Shown piece by piece: positions 24,692-31,930 of a DNA stretch of 34,508 nucleotides. Each line of letters starts with the position of its first letter. The first letter of the stretch is position 1. The DNA comes from Microgenomates group bacterium GW2011_GWF2_47_9 (GTDB taxonomy: Bacteria > Patescibacteriota > Microgenomatia > UBA1400 > UBA12108), in assembly GCA_001003385.1 (NCBI GenBank), contig LCPA01000004.1, forward strand, positions 1 through 34,508. Direction: 5' to 3'. Position numbers and translations under genes: made by a program. Under the pieces are notes generated by a model. That model did not search any database. It saw only the letters and a list, made by a program, of their open reading frames with translations, and had not been told where the DNA came from.

Positions 24692-24729
24692 CTATACCCT
24701 CCCCTCCCCCAGATACACAACCCGTTTTT

Positions 24730-25599
24730 CTAGATCGACCACCGCACCAAAACTGTTGTAACTATGACCGCAAGAACGATAAGTGCAAACCCCATATATT
24801 CCTGTACTGTCCGCTGGAAAAGCCGCTTGTCTAGATCCTGCTGAAAGAGCCCAAGGATGACATACATCATCATCGCAAGCATAATGCTCGCAAGCGCTAC
24901 ATCAATAAGCCAAAATGACAAAGCCAAGCTTGCCTCCGCTACCACACTAGCACCCATTAGGCTATATATTAATTCACGTGTTCCCCCTTTCTCAGAGAGA
25001 GTATGTGCCCATACCCCCTGATAAAACAAGAGATAAGAGAGTCCAAACACCGTCAGAGTGATGGCATAGGCAGGTAACCGCAAAGAAAACACGACGTGGT
25101 ATATAAATGCCGCGGTAAGTACCGTAAACAAAAACCCAACCGCCCTGGCCGCCCGCAACAACTGAATAGTTCTTATTGATGCCACCGAGAAAATATTCGC
25201 AGTCAAAAGGAGTGCATACATCGAAATCGCAAAAATTATAATGACTCCGATCCGCACCACAAATGCCTGGGGTAGTAAAAAATAAAAAAGGGCCACCGAG
25301 ACGGGGTAAAGTGTCGGCAATATCATATTGCTAAACCAGGCAACCCCTCGCAAATCCCGGAAAAGCGCCCAAGCAGCCATCAAATACGAAAGTCCCAAAA
25401 AACCGATCATCGCCAGATATCTACTCTCAACAGAAATTCGCTGAATGACAAAAAGTCCCAAAGACAACGCCACCGCCACAATCACAAACTTGCGCCTCTT
25501 TGTCAAAATCGTTTTTATCGTTCGCTTGTCGCGGGCAAGCTCCCTTCTTGGAGTCACTTTTGCCTTCGGCACCCATATTCGGTTATCACCAATTCCCAT
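24730..25599 (-). CDS. Nine-span membrane protein of unknown function
   Basis: About 289 residues. A basic cytoplasmic N-terminus (PKAKVTPRRELARDKR, ending KKTILTKRRK-like charge) is followed by about nine hydrophobic helices with very short loops; the last ends VLVRWSI. No catalytic motif is seen. It is not recognised beyond being a polytopic membrane protein, perhaps one of the domains of unknown function common in this group. The track start at 25623 is replaced by ATG 25599, which has a perfect AGGAGG 9 nt upstream inside the yebC end. It overlaps yebC by 14 nt, so the two are co-translated. Confidence 0.75.
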   Translation of the reverse strand: MGIGDNRIWVPKAKVTPRRELARDKRTIKTILTKRRKFVIVAVALSLGLFVIQRISVESRYLAMIGFLGLSYLMAAWALFRDLRGVAWFSNMILPTLYPVSVALFYFLLPQAFVVRIGVIIIFAISMYALLLTANIFSVASIRTIQLLRAARAVGFLFTVLTAAFIYHVVFSLRLPAYAITLTVFGLSYLLFYQGVWAHTLSEKGGTRELIYSLMGASVVAEASLALSFWLIDVALASIMLAMMMYVILGLFQQDLDKRLFQRTVQEYMGFALIVLAVIVTTVLVRWSI

Positions 25600-26305
25600 T
25601 AGAATACACCTCCTGCACGTCATTGTGCTCGCTCAAAATATCAAGTAATTTCGTAACCATCTCAGGATTTTTTACCTCAACTCTCATTTTCTCCTTATAG
25701 ATAAGATTTGCCTCAACACTTAAGACTCCTGGATCTCGTTCGGTCTTTTGAGCAATGAGGGTGAGATCCGCCGGCTCTGTATAAACAACAAAAAGTCCTT
25801 CCGGTGTTTTTTCAATATCAAGAGCTCCCATCTCAATAAGTTCAAGAGTCAACGCCTCTTCTACCTTGCCTTCGATCAAAATCTCCCCACGCTTATCAAA
25901 AAGATACATGACAGACCCTGGCTCCCCCAGATTCCCCCCACCTTTCTCCAGAATGTTCTTGATCTCGCTCACCGTCCGGTTGTGATTATCGGTGACCGCC
26001 GAAATTACAATCGCGACACCGTCTGGTCCATACCCTTCTAAGATAATCTCCTCGACTACCTCACCCTTACCTGTCCCCATCCCTTTTTCAATCGCCCGTT
26101 CGATATTGTCTTTCGGCATATTCACGCTTCTTGCCTTCTCGATCGCAAGACGTAAAGCAAAATTTTGCTCGGGGTCCCCCACCCTCCCACCTTTAATTAC
26201 CGCAACCACTATTGCGTTTGCCATCCTCGTAAACACACTTCCTTTTTTTGCGTCGGTAGCGGCTTTTTTGTGCTTAATCGTACTCCACTTCGAGTGTCCT
26301 GACAT
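25586..26305 (-). CDS. yebC: YebC/PmpR family protein (TACO1-like)
   Basis: 239 residues with the family start MSGHSKWSTIKHKKAATDAK and the conserved NMPKDNIERAI, followed by EGYGPDGVAI and NKGGG-like (EKGGGNLGEPGSV) stretches. These proteins were first called transcription regulators; more recent work ties members to translation, especially proline-rich stretches. That would suit a genome with Pro-rich stalk proteins. The ATG has TAAAAT ending 8 nt upstream, diverging from the TPR gene with its own TTGACA promoter. Confidence 0.95.
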   Translation of the reverse strand: MSGHSKWSTIKHKKAATDAKKGSVFTRMANAIVVAVIKGGRVGDPEQNFALRLAIEKARSVNMPKDNIERAIEKGMGTGKGEVVEEIILEGYGPDGVAIVISAVTDNHNRTVSEIKNILEKGGGNLGEPGSVMYLFDKRGEILIEGKVEEALTLELIEMGALDIEKTPEGLFVVYTEPADLTLIAQKTERDPGVLSVEANLIYKEKMRVEVKNPEMVTKLLDILSEHNDVQEVYSNGNW

Positions 26306-26313
26306 ACACGGTC

Positions 26314-26319
26314 ATTTTA
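26314..26319 (-). promoter_or_regulatory. -10-like element before yebC
   Basis: TAAAAT (5 of 6) on the minus strand, 8 nt before the yebC ATG. No ribosome site is visible in between, consistent with a leaderless or near-leaderless mRNA. Confidence 0.4.
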
Positions 26320-26331
26320 ACACGCATCGTC

Positions 26332-26360
26332 TTGACAAATCCACGCTCAGTCTGGATAAT
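26332..26360 (+). promoter_or_regulatory. Strong promoter of the TPR gene
   Basis: Perfect -35 TTGACA (26332-26337), 17-nt spacer, -10 GATAAT (26355-26360, 5 of 6), then 10 nt to ATG 26371. The ORF-track start (TTG 26332) is the -35 box itself and should be dropped. Confidence 0.7.
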
Positions 26361-26370
26361 CTCGAAAGGA

Positions 26371-27000
26371 ATGAAAGATTTACAATCGCAAGCAATAGCC
26401 GCCTCTCTCTGTGCAGACTGGGAAACCGCGATTGAACTCAATACTCAAATCCTCGCCGAAAATCCCCGCAACATGAACGCCCTTAATCGCCTTGCCCGAG
26501 CCTACACCGAACTTGGTCAAAAAGAATCAGCCAAGATGGTTTACGAGCAAGTCCTACAGATCGACAAATACAACTCGATCGCAATCAAAAATCTCAAACT
26601 CCTCCCCTCCAAAAATGGCACCTCTGACCTCTCTTTGTCCCCCGAAGACTTTATTGAAGAGTCAGGACTCACCAAATCCGTAGCCCTAATTAAGCCCGCC
26701 TCCAAAGAAATCCTCCTTACCCTCAACTGTAAACAAATCATCGTCTTTACTAAAAAAGGCAAACTCATCTCGGTCAACAAAGAAGATGGTACCTACATCG
26801 GCTGTCTACCCGATGACATGTCACTCAAAATTTCTCGCTGTATCCAATCTGGCTACAAATACTCAGCCTGCATCAAATCAACAAGCGACAGCCTTACGAC
26901 AATCTTTATTCGAGAAATAAAACGTCCAAATCGTCCATACGCCATCCCTTCCTTCAGCCGTCTCACCCCGCTACGCGACAAACGCCCGAAATCAAAATAG
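26371..27000 (+). CDS. TPR protein with a small C-terminal domain
   Basis: 209 residues from ATG 26371. Residues about 1-75 form two TPR units (AIAASLCADWETAIELNTQI, then NALNRLARAYTELGQKESAK), a protein-interaction scaffold. After a linker, residues about 105-195 form a beta-rich domain with GTYIGCLPDDMSLKISRCI and SGYKYSACIKST. This recalls the second half of HIRAN domains (GxLP...L..L..G..Y.A.V), but the match is weak and I do not assign it. Cytoplasmic, no signal peptide. It has its own promoter and overlaps the LytR_C gene tail to tail by 9 nt. Confidence 0.75.
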   Translation: MKDLQSQAIAASLCADWETAIELNTQILAENPRNMNALNRLARAYTELGQKESAKMVYEQVLQIDKYNSIAIKNLKLLPSKNGTSDLSLSPEDFIEESGLTKSVALIKPASKEILLTLNCKQIIVFTKKGKLISVNKEDGTYIGCLPDDMSLKISRCIQSGYKYSACIKSTSDSLTTIFIREIKRPNRPYAIPSFSRLTPLRDKRPKSK

Positions 27001-27924
27001 GTTGGTGGCGTCTTTCCCCAAAAAAATAACCAGATCGGCACGATATTCTTCTGTCTCGGCTATCTCAATTTCCCACCAGTCAAAAAGCCCCGAAACCTGC
27101 CGTAAAACATCCCTATGTGTCTCAATATCGCTCTCTGCTATCCTGATTTTTGTCGTGTCTTCTAGTGGCTCACCATTCTCCACTCCTCGTACCGAAATCA
27201 CGTCAAATCCCATATTGGTAAAAAACTCAGCAATGTCGCTCCCCAATCCGTTTTCCCCGCTAGCGTTAAATATTGCAACCGTAACATTTTCCTCGCCCAC
27301 GGCCCAATCAAAGACTTGCGTTTTCAAAAACTCCCCCAACCTCTCCTCTCGATATATATACCCATTCCCTTCTTTCACAATCGCCCCAGATCTTACCAAC
27401 TCTTCCCGATCAACCTCCTTATAATCATATTTCTGGCTGGCAAACAACAAAGTCAAGGCGTCCAGTCTCGACATCGAGGTTCTATTTTTCGAAAATATTA
27501 GTGACTTCAGGAGTCCGGACAATAAAGCCTTCTTGGTCCCCTGCTCCTCAATCTCACTCACCAACAAATAGCCAGCTATCGGCACTTTCATAAAACCTTG
27601 CACCTTGGTTCGAATAAACCCCCCGGGGTTTCCATCGTACTCACCTAGCTTGTACAAACTAGAAACCGAGTACTCCCCAACCGATCTCGATCTAATCTTT
27701 AAGTCTGGCGGTAATGGAATGATCAAGATGCGTTTTTCCTCGGGGTCAAAAGATACATAGCTAACCATCCCCCTCTCGCTCCCGACTACCAAACTATAAC
27801 GGTACTTACTCTGAAACACTTGGCTCGCCCGGGTCTCTTGGTAAATCATGGCAATCCCAAGTATTACCAATATCCCGACTAAAACATTTTTCCACGACCC
27901 AAGAACCATAGGCATAAAATCCAT
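26992..27924 (-). CDS. LytR_C-domain exported protein with an LCP-like region
   Basis: 310 residues: one N-terminal membrane helix (about 12-28), a central region that resembles a degenerate LytR-CpsA-Psr (LCP) domain (KRILIIPLPPDLKIR, and SVSSLYKLGEYDG), and a C-terminal LytR_C domain (VTVAIFNASGENGLGSDIAE, then FDVISVRGV). LCP proteins attach polymers to peptidoglycan; the catalytic arginines cannot be confirmed, so enzyme activity is uncertain. An inner ATG at 27915 follows TGtTAGGAT by 7 nt and is a plausible alternative start. It diverges from queA with 33 nt between. Confidence 0.8.
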   Translation of the reverse strand: MDFMPMVLGSWKNVLVGILVILGIAMIYQETRASQVFQSKYRYSLVVGSERGMVSYVSFDPEEKRILIIPLPPDLKIRSRSVGEYSVSSLYKLGEYDGNPGGFIRTKVQGFMKVPIAGYLLVSEIEEQGTKKALLSGLLKSLIFSKNRTSMSRLDALTLLFASQKYDYKEVDREELVRSGAIVKEGNGYIYREERLGEFLKTQVFDWAVGEENVTVAIFNASGENGLGSDIAEFFTNMGFDVISVRGVENGEPLEDTTKIRIAESDIETHRDVLRQVSGLFDWWEIEIAETEEYRADLVIFLGKDATNLF

Positions 27925-27943
27925 CCTAACACAGAATTAGTAA

Positions 27944-27949
27944 TATAAT
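27944..27949 (+). promoter_or_regulatory. -10 element before queA
   Basis: Perfect TATAAT 8 nt before the queA ATG; no -35 of quality and no ribosome site. This fits a leaderless start. Confidence 0.5.
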
Positions 27950-27957
27950 TACTGGTC

Positions 27958-29007
27958 ATGTTCACATTATCTGACTTCGACTATGACTTGCCTGTTGACC
28001 GGATTGCGCAAAAGCCGGTAATTCCCCGCGACCAAGCAAAACTATTAGTCGTTAACCGCGCTACTAAAAAAATCACCCATCATCTGGTGTCGGATTTACT
28101 TGAGCTTGTCACTCCCCAATTTCATTTTGTAGCCAACAACACCAAAGTTTTCCCCGCCAGACTACACGGCCAAAGACAAACCGGTGGGAAGGTTGAACTT
28201 CTCCTCACAAGACCGCTTGGCAAATCAACCTATGCCTGTATCTCTAAGCCCGGTCTCAAACTCAACACTCGGATCGTTTTTAGTCACAATCTCACGGCGA
28301 GGGTTAGCGCGATAAGTAAGCATGGTCTTGAAAGAAACATTGTTTTTAGCCTCCCCGAACCAGATCTCAGAGAGGTCCTCCTAAAAATAGGCTCTACTCC
28401 CACCCCCCCTTATATCAAAAAGAGTGGAAGCTCTCATAACGACTACCAAACAATTTACGCCAAGTATGGGTTCTCTGCCGCCGCACCAACTGCCGGACTC
28501 CATTTTACGCCCCAGCTCTTAGAAAAAATTAAGGCTGAGCGCAAATGGGACGAAATTACCCTCAACGTCGGATTAGGGACATTCTTACCTGTTAAAACTA
28601 ATTCACTTGCCGATCACAAAATGCATCGCGAGACGTTCACCATTTCAAAGAAATCAGCCGAGTCACTAACCTACTCACTTACGCATAACAAACTCCTTGC
28701 AATCGGCACCACAACCGCCCGTACGCTAGAGACGGCCGTAAGTGGCCAGAAAATTGCCCCCCTGTCAGGTTCAACTAAAATTTTTATCTATCCCCCCTAT
28801 CGCTTTTCAGCTGTTTCTGCACTCCTGACCAATTTTCACCTCCCCAAAAGCACCCTTCTCATGATGGTTTCGGCCTTTACAAGTTTTCCCAATTCGGATA
28901 CACAATTTACCAACTTCAAGTCCTCGCTCTTGGGAAGCGCCTACCAAATAGCCATTGCCAATAATTATCGCTTCTTCTCATATGGTGACGCCATGCTCAT
29001 TCTATAG
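27958..29007 (+). CDS. queA: S-adenosylmethionine:tRNA ribosyltransferase-isomerase
   Basis: 349 residues, full length. QueA transfers and rearranges the ribose of SAM onto preQ1 in tRNA to give epoxyqueuosine at the wobble position. Family motifs: FDYDLPVDRIAQKPVIPRD, NNTKVFPARLHG, AAPTAGLHFTPQLLEKIKA, VGLGTFLPVK and TNFHLPKSTLLMMVSAF. No other queuosine genes lie in the window. It ends 11 nt inside the convergent pseudouridine synthase gene. Confidence 0.97.
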   Translation: MFTLSDFDYDLPVDRIAQKPVIPRDQAKLLVVNRATKKITHHLVSDLLELVTPQFHFVANNTKVFPARLHGQRQTGGKVELLLTRPLGKSTYACISKPGLKLNTRIVFSHNLTARVSAISKHGLERNIVFSLPEPDLREVLLKIGSTPTPPYIKKSGSSHNDYQTIYAKYGFSAAAPTAGLHFTPQLLEKIKAERKWDEITLNVGLGTFLPVKTNSLADHKMHRETFTISKKSAESLTYSLTHNKLLAIGTTTARTLETAVSGQKIAPLSGSTKIFIYPPYRFSAVSALLTNFHLPKSTLLMMVSAFTSFPNSDTQFTNFKSSLLGSAYQIAIANNYRFFSYGDAMLIL

Positions 29008-29764
29008 ACTCAAGGAATGTTAGCTCATGCGCAAAGTCAGCCTCACTCCTAAACTCCACCTGTTTCCCCGACCCCGGATGAGGAAATGACAAACTATACG
29101 CATGCAACATCACTCTCCCAACCCACTTGCGGTCCTCACGGGCCCGCTTACGCCCCGCATACAACACATCCCCTACCAAAGGATGTCCTAAGTGCTTGGC
29201 ATGTACGCGGATTTGGTGCATCCGGCCGGTAAGTGGCATAAAGCTCACCAGACTAAATCCTGTATATCCACGTGTATTTACCTTTAACTCCGGGGGGAAT
29301 TTTGTGCCATTATACCTCGCTAGTACTTCCCAGCTTGTCGAGCTCTCTCTCCCGTCTTCTCTTACTCCCATCATCTTGCGGTTGTGTCGTTGACGTCCGA
29401 TGGGCAGGCTAATTGTCCCTCTGTCGGCCTTCCAGATCCCGTGCGTGAGAGCTAAATACTCCTTGTGTACCAATCTTTCTCTAAAACTCGTCAGCAAGGC
29501 CTCAAACGACCTGGGGGTCTTTGCAAGCACCATGAGACCACTTGTCTCTTTGTCTAAACGATGTACCAAACCAGACCTCTCTTTAAAATACTCGACAGAC
29601 TCACGGCTTACCCCCTCCCCACTCACACGGTCAGAAGATATCCTCTCCTCCATAAATCCTTGAATAGTGGGCACCCTCACCGTCTCAGCTTTGTTAGAGA
29701 CCATCCCTACCGGCTTATTCACAACCAAGATCTCGTTGTCCTCAAAAATTACTTCAACTTCCAT
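28997..29764 (-). CDS. RluA-family RNA pseudouridine synthase
   Basis: 255 residues. The catalytic motif HRLDKETSGLMVLAKT holds the essential Asp. Other family segments are the start EVIFEDNEILVVNKPVGMV, then HKEYLALTHG, and LTGRMHQIRVHAKHLGHPLVGD. No S4 domain is fused. The target, rRNA or tRNA, cannot be told. ATG 29764 overlaps lspA by 16 nt, and an extended -10 TGaTAGAAT lies inside the lspA end, 6 nt upstream, so it can have its own leaderless mRNA. Confidence 0.95.
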   Translation of the reverse strand: MEVEVIFEDNEILVVNKPVGMVSNKAETVRVPTIQGFMEERISSDRVSGEGVSRESVEYFKERSGLVHRLDKETSGLMVLAKTPRSFEALLTSFRERLVHKEYLALTHGIWKADRGTISLPIGRQRHNRKMMGVREDGRESSTSWEVLARYNGTKFPPELKVNTRGYTGFSLVSFMPLTGRMHQIRVHAKHLGHPLVGDVLYAGRKRAREDRKWVGRVMLHAYSLSFPHPGSGKQVEFRSEADFAHELTFLESIE

Positions 29765-30117
29765 GAAGATATTCTATCAAAGATCGCCGCCAATACTCCC
29801 CCCACAATCATATAATCTGATAAGTTATTGACGATCCCACCAAAAAACGGCAAATAATCCACAACCCCACCCCAAATAACTCGCATCAACATATTCCCCG
29901 CTCCTCCGATAACCACCATAAATAGAGCGATCTTCTCTCTACCCTGGCTTAACAAATACAACCCCACACACCCCAATAAGGCAAAAAAAGCCATCGCTTT
30001 TGGCAAGCCAAGTGAAAATGCAACGCCTGGATTGATTTCAGCCTGACCCCTAGCCAAAAAAACCTGGGCCAAAACAAGATCAACCACAATCACACTAAGT
30101 AAAGCCCACCCTTTCAC
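29749..30117 (-). CDS. lspA: Lipoprotein signal peptidase (signal peptidase II)
   Basis: About 122 residues with four membrane helices. Family residues: NPGVAFSLGLPKA, GGAGNMLMRVIWGGVVDYLPF with the first catalytic Asp, and NNLSDYMIVGG with the second. It cleaves prolipoprotein leaders before the lipidated Cys. The track start (30150) would place 11 residues rich in Cys inside the zinc-finger gene; GTG 30117 lies 2 nt after that gene's stop and has AAAGG 6 nt upstream, so it is preferred. It is in one operon with an Lgt-like gene and a DksA-like gene. Confidence 0.9.
   Translation of the reverse strand: MKGWALLSVIVVDLVLAQVFLARGQAEINPGVAFSLGLPKAMAFFALLGCVGLYLLSQGREKIALFMVVIGGAGNMLMRVIWGGVVDYLPFFGGIVNNLSDYMIVGGVLAAIFDRISSWKLK
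29771..29779 (-). promoter_or_regulatory. Extended -10 before the pseudouridine synthase
   Basis: TGaTAGAAT on the minus strand within the lspA 3' end, finishing 6 nt before the ATG at 29764. Confidence 0.4.
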
Positions 30118-30119
30118 TT

Positions 30120-30476
30120 CTAACCTTTCGATTTGGCACAATTTACACAATACTCTGCCGTCGGATCAATTCCCAGCCTATCTGTATCAATCATTTTTTT
30201 GCATTTTAAGCATTTACCATACTCCCCCTGTTCTACTCGATTCATCGTCTGTCTCACTCGCGTCAAGGCCGCCTCTGTCTCTTTCGAAAGCACCTCAGAT
30301 TGAGCGTGTCCAAATTGGCTCGCCGCCTCAGCATCATCGGAAGCATTATCATTAAACCTTGAAGTATCGGCGTAAGGATCCTCTTTCTTAAGCTCTCCTT
30401 TTCTGCGCAGTAGATCACCTTCAAGTCTTTTCAAGTATACAAGGATTGGCTTGAGCAAGTTCTTTGGATAGTCCAT
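30120..30476 (-). CDS. DksA/TraR-type zinc-finger protein
   Basis: 118 residues. A helical coiled part (about 10-80) is followed by a C4 zinc finger, CLKCKKMID and EYCVNCAK, in the DksA/TraR arrangement. DksA proteins enter the RNA polymerase secondary channel and modulate initiation. The acidic tip residues of the coiled coil may correspond to DNASDDAEAA. ATG 30476 is 2 nt after the Lgt-like stop with GGAGGG 7 nt upstream. Between two lipoprotein-processing genes, it could be regulatory or simply an operon passenger. Confidence 0.88.
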   Translation of the reverse strand: MDYPKNLLKPILVYLKRLEGDLLRRKGELKKEDPYADTSRFNDNASDDAEAASQFGHAQSEVLSKETEAALTRVRQTMNRVEQGEYGKCLKCKKMIDTDRLGIDPTAEYCVNCAKSKG

Positions 30477-30478
30477 TC

Positions 30479-31303
30479 TTATTTCCCTCCTCTTATTTTA
30501 ATTCTTTGACGGTTTCTACTAATCAACAAGGGTTCGGGTTTCCCCAACTTCCTCCCCACTCTCTTATAAACCAAAACCCCCGCTAAAACAATCATAAAAA
30601 TTCCAAGCAAGAGTTGGACAGGCAAAATTCCAATCGCATAACCCGTCACCATAAAGCTACGGATAGTAAAGAATAGCCCCCACAAGCCCAAAAAGGCCAA
30701 ACTGGCCAACCCATCCTTGGCAACGCTAGACTCACCTTTATACCAACTATAAAATCGAAACTCCTTCCGAATCCTCGAAGTTATTCCCAATGAAAATAAT
30801 GCGAAAAACATTCCAAATAACTCAACCGGTACTCGTCGACCCGAAAGTCCTGGGTAAACCAACCCCATGGCCACCTCTTTTCCTCCTCCAGAACCGTTAA
30901 AAAACACCCCCATAAACCCGAAGAGTAAAACAACAGAAAGAGAAACTGAGATTGCGTCCATTACTTTCCAGGAGTCCCACGCCTTACTATTGGCAAACAA
31001 GTGGAAAAATAGAATGGATGATAGTATCCCCCAAAAATAGTCCATGCCTGGATAAGCCAAAACAGCCACTATCCGATAAAAAGTCCCCATCTCTTCCCAA
31101 TGCGGGATCACATACCCGATCCTTCCCACGACCAAAAATAACAGAATCGCCAAGAAATATCCGTCAAACAACTCAATTTCTTCCCAGTGTTCATCACGCC
31201 CCATCTTCCACCAATAATATAGCCCCAAAAGTCCTCCCAAAAACATGAATATGCCCATGGTATATATCCGTACCGGACCAAGCGAAAGTAAGACTGGAAA
31301 CAT
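30479..31303 (-). CDS. Lgt-like prolipoprotein diacylglyceryl transferase, degenerate
   Basis: About 274 residues, seven or so membrane helices with the Lgt order: SLGPVRIYTMGIFMFLGGL at the N-terminus, GRIGYVIPHW, and a C-terminal helix GILPVQLLLGIFMIVLAGV. The core active-site signature is altered. Where Lgt has HGG there is FWG, and where it has GRxGNFxN..E there is FMGVFFNGSGGGKE, keeping Asn but losing Arg. It may be a divergent enzyme or a repurposed relative. The track start is a TTG; ATG 31303 with TACAAT ending 9 nt upstream is preferred. The lspA gene in the same operon implies lipoprotein processing. Confidence 0.78.
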   Translation of the reverse strand: MFPVLLSLGPVRIYTMGIFMFLGGLLGLYYWWKMGRDEHWEEIELFDGYFLAILLFLVVGRIGYVIPHWEEMGTFYRIVAVLAYPGMDYFWGILSSILFFHLFANSKAWDSWKVMDAISVSLSVVLLFGFMGVFFNGSGGGKEVAMGLVYPGLSGRRVPVELFGMFFALFSLGITSRIRKEFRFYSWYKGESSVAKDGLASLAFLGLWGLFFTIRSFMVTGYAIGILPVQLLLGIFMIVLAGVLVYKRVGRKLGKPEPLLISRNRQRIKIRGGK

Positions 31304-31312
31304 ATAAGCCAC

Positions 31313-31318
31313 ATTGTA
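31313..31318 (-). promoter_or_regulatory. -10 element before the Lgt-like operon
   Basis: TACAAT (5 of 6) on the minus strand, 9 nt before ATG 31303. It is the likely promoter for the Lgt-like, DksA-like and lspA genes. Confidence 0.4.
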
Positions 31319-31331
31319 CAACAAATAACCC

Positions 31332-31360
31332 TTGCGTGTTTACTATTTTCTCTTTAAACT
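31332..31360 (+). promoter_or_regulatory. Promoter of the YdjM-like gene
   Basis: TTGCGT (31332-31337), 17-nt spacer, TAAACT (31355-31360), then 6 nt to ATG 31367. A leaderless arrangement. Confidence 0.45.
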
Positions 31361-31366
31361 TAGCCC

Positions 31367-31792
31367 ATGCTCTCAATATCTCACGCAACTGTTGGTGCAT
31401 TTATCGCAACCAGCGTAGAAAATCCCGCGCTCTCGATCCCCCTTATTCTCGCCTCCCATTACTTGCTTGACGCTGTTCCACATTGGGATGCTGGGACTGG
31501 CCTCGGGAACGGCAGCAAATCAGTAGGTAAAGCCCTACTACTCGAACTCCCAGATCTCTTGTTGGCCGGCACAATAGTTCTCCTCTTTTTCCTGCTCCCG
31601 CAAATCTGGGGAGCCTTCCTTGGCCTTCTCCCAGACTTCTTAGAGGCCCCGCGCAATTTCCTCAAATACGAGCCCGCCGTCCTTCGGCCCCTAAACAAGT
31701 TTCACCATGCTTTTCACCACTCAATTCCCCATCTTCTCCCCGGCCTTGCGCCCCAAATCATCCTGCTCCTCACAATCTGGTTCTATCGATAA
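31367..31792 (+). CDS. YdjM-like membrane metal-dependent hydrolase
   Basis: 141 residues. Conserved His/Asp motifs of the YdjM/metal-dependent hydrolase family are present: SHATVGAFIA, ASHYLLDAVPHWD, LGLLPDFLE and FHHAFHHS. A few hydrophobic helices (AGTIVLLFFLLPQIWGAFLG, and APQIILLLTIWFYR) put it in the membrane. Substrate unknown. It is a single gene between the Lgt-like operon (divergent) and the tRNA gene. Confidence 0.75.
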   Translation: MLSISHATVGAFIATSVENPALSIPLILASHYLLDAVPHWDAGTGLGNGSKSVGKALLLELPDLLLAGTIVLLFFLLPQIWGAFLGLLPDFLEAPRNFLKYEPAVLRPLNKFHHAFHHSIPHLLPGLAPQIILLLTIWFYR

Positions 31793-31795
31793 ATA

Positions 31796-31804
31796 TGGTA
31801 AAAT
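31796..31804 (+). promoter_or_regulatory. Extended -10 of the tRNA gene
   Basis: TGgTAAAAT ends 9 nt before the first base of the tRNA, which fits a very short precursor leader. Confidence 0.4.
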
Positions 31805-31813
31805 AAGACTGGA

Positions 31814-31897
31814 GCCGAGGTGGCGAAATGGTATACGCGTAGGTCTCAAAAACCTATGGTCTCAACAACCATGCGGGTCCGATTCCCGCCCTCGGCA
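31814..31897 (+). tRNA. tRNA-Leu (anticodon CAA)
   Basis: Complete cloverleaf, 84 nt. Acceptor GCCGAGG pairs with CCTCGGC (discriminator A). The D arm is GCG/CGC with GG in the loop, and the anticodon stem TAGGT/ACCTA carries loop CTCAAAA (anticodon CAA, 31847-31849). The long variable arm TGGT...ACCA marks a class II tRNA, and the T stem is GCGGG/CCCGC. It reads UUG. CCA is not encoded (ACTC follows). The T loop is TCCGATT, with C where nearly all tRNAs have U55. Confidence 0.95.
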
Positions 31898-31930
31898 CTC
31901 AAAGCCTTGGCGACGTGTGTCCTCGGCACT
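31890..31930 (+). repeat. Direct repeat of the tRNA 3' end
   Basis: CCTCGGCACT at 31890-31899 (the acceptor 3' strand and flank) recurs exactly at 31921-31930, next to the dnaB stop. A tRNA 3' end repeated nearby is the usual trace of site-specific integration, though 10 bp and 31 nt spacing are small. Confidence 0.7.

Larger units (their letters stand above)
23847..24729. other. 880-nt gene-poor region with repeats and hairpins
   Basis: No ORF of useful length is found on either strand. The region holds inward-facing ATCCTATAATA copies near both ends, a 12-bp direct repeat 331 nt apart, several strong hairpins and two tiny ORFs, listed separately. I looked for RNase P RNA (GAGGAAAGTCC), tmRNA, SRP RNA and attC signatures and found none that convince. 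It could be a structured RNA gene, a recombinase target region, or a decayed insertion. Confidence 0.6.

Noticed and set aside
23940-24729. RNase P RNA, tmRNA or SRP RNA in the gene-poor region
   Set aside because: Their core motifs (GAGGAAAGTCC, a tRNA-like end with tag ORF, the GGAAG/AGCAG SRP loop) were not found on either strand.
26332-26370. ORF-track start of the TPR gene at TTG 26332
   Set aside because: This TTG is the first base of a perfect TTGACA -35 box; ATG 26371 is the better start.
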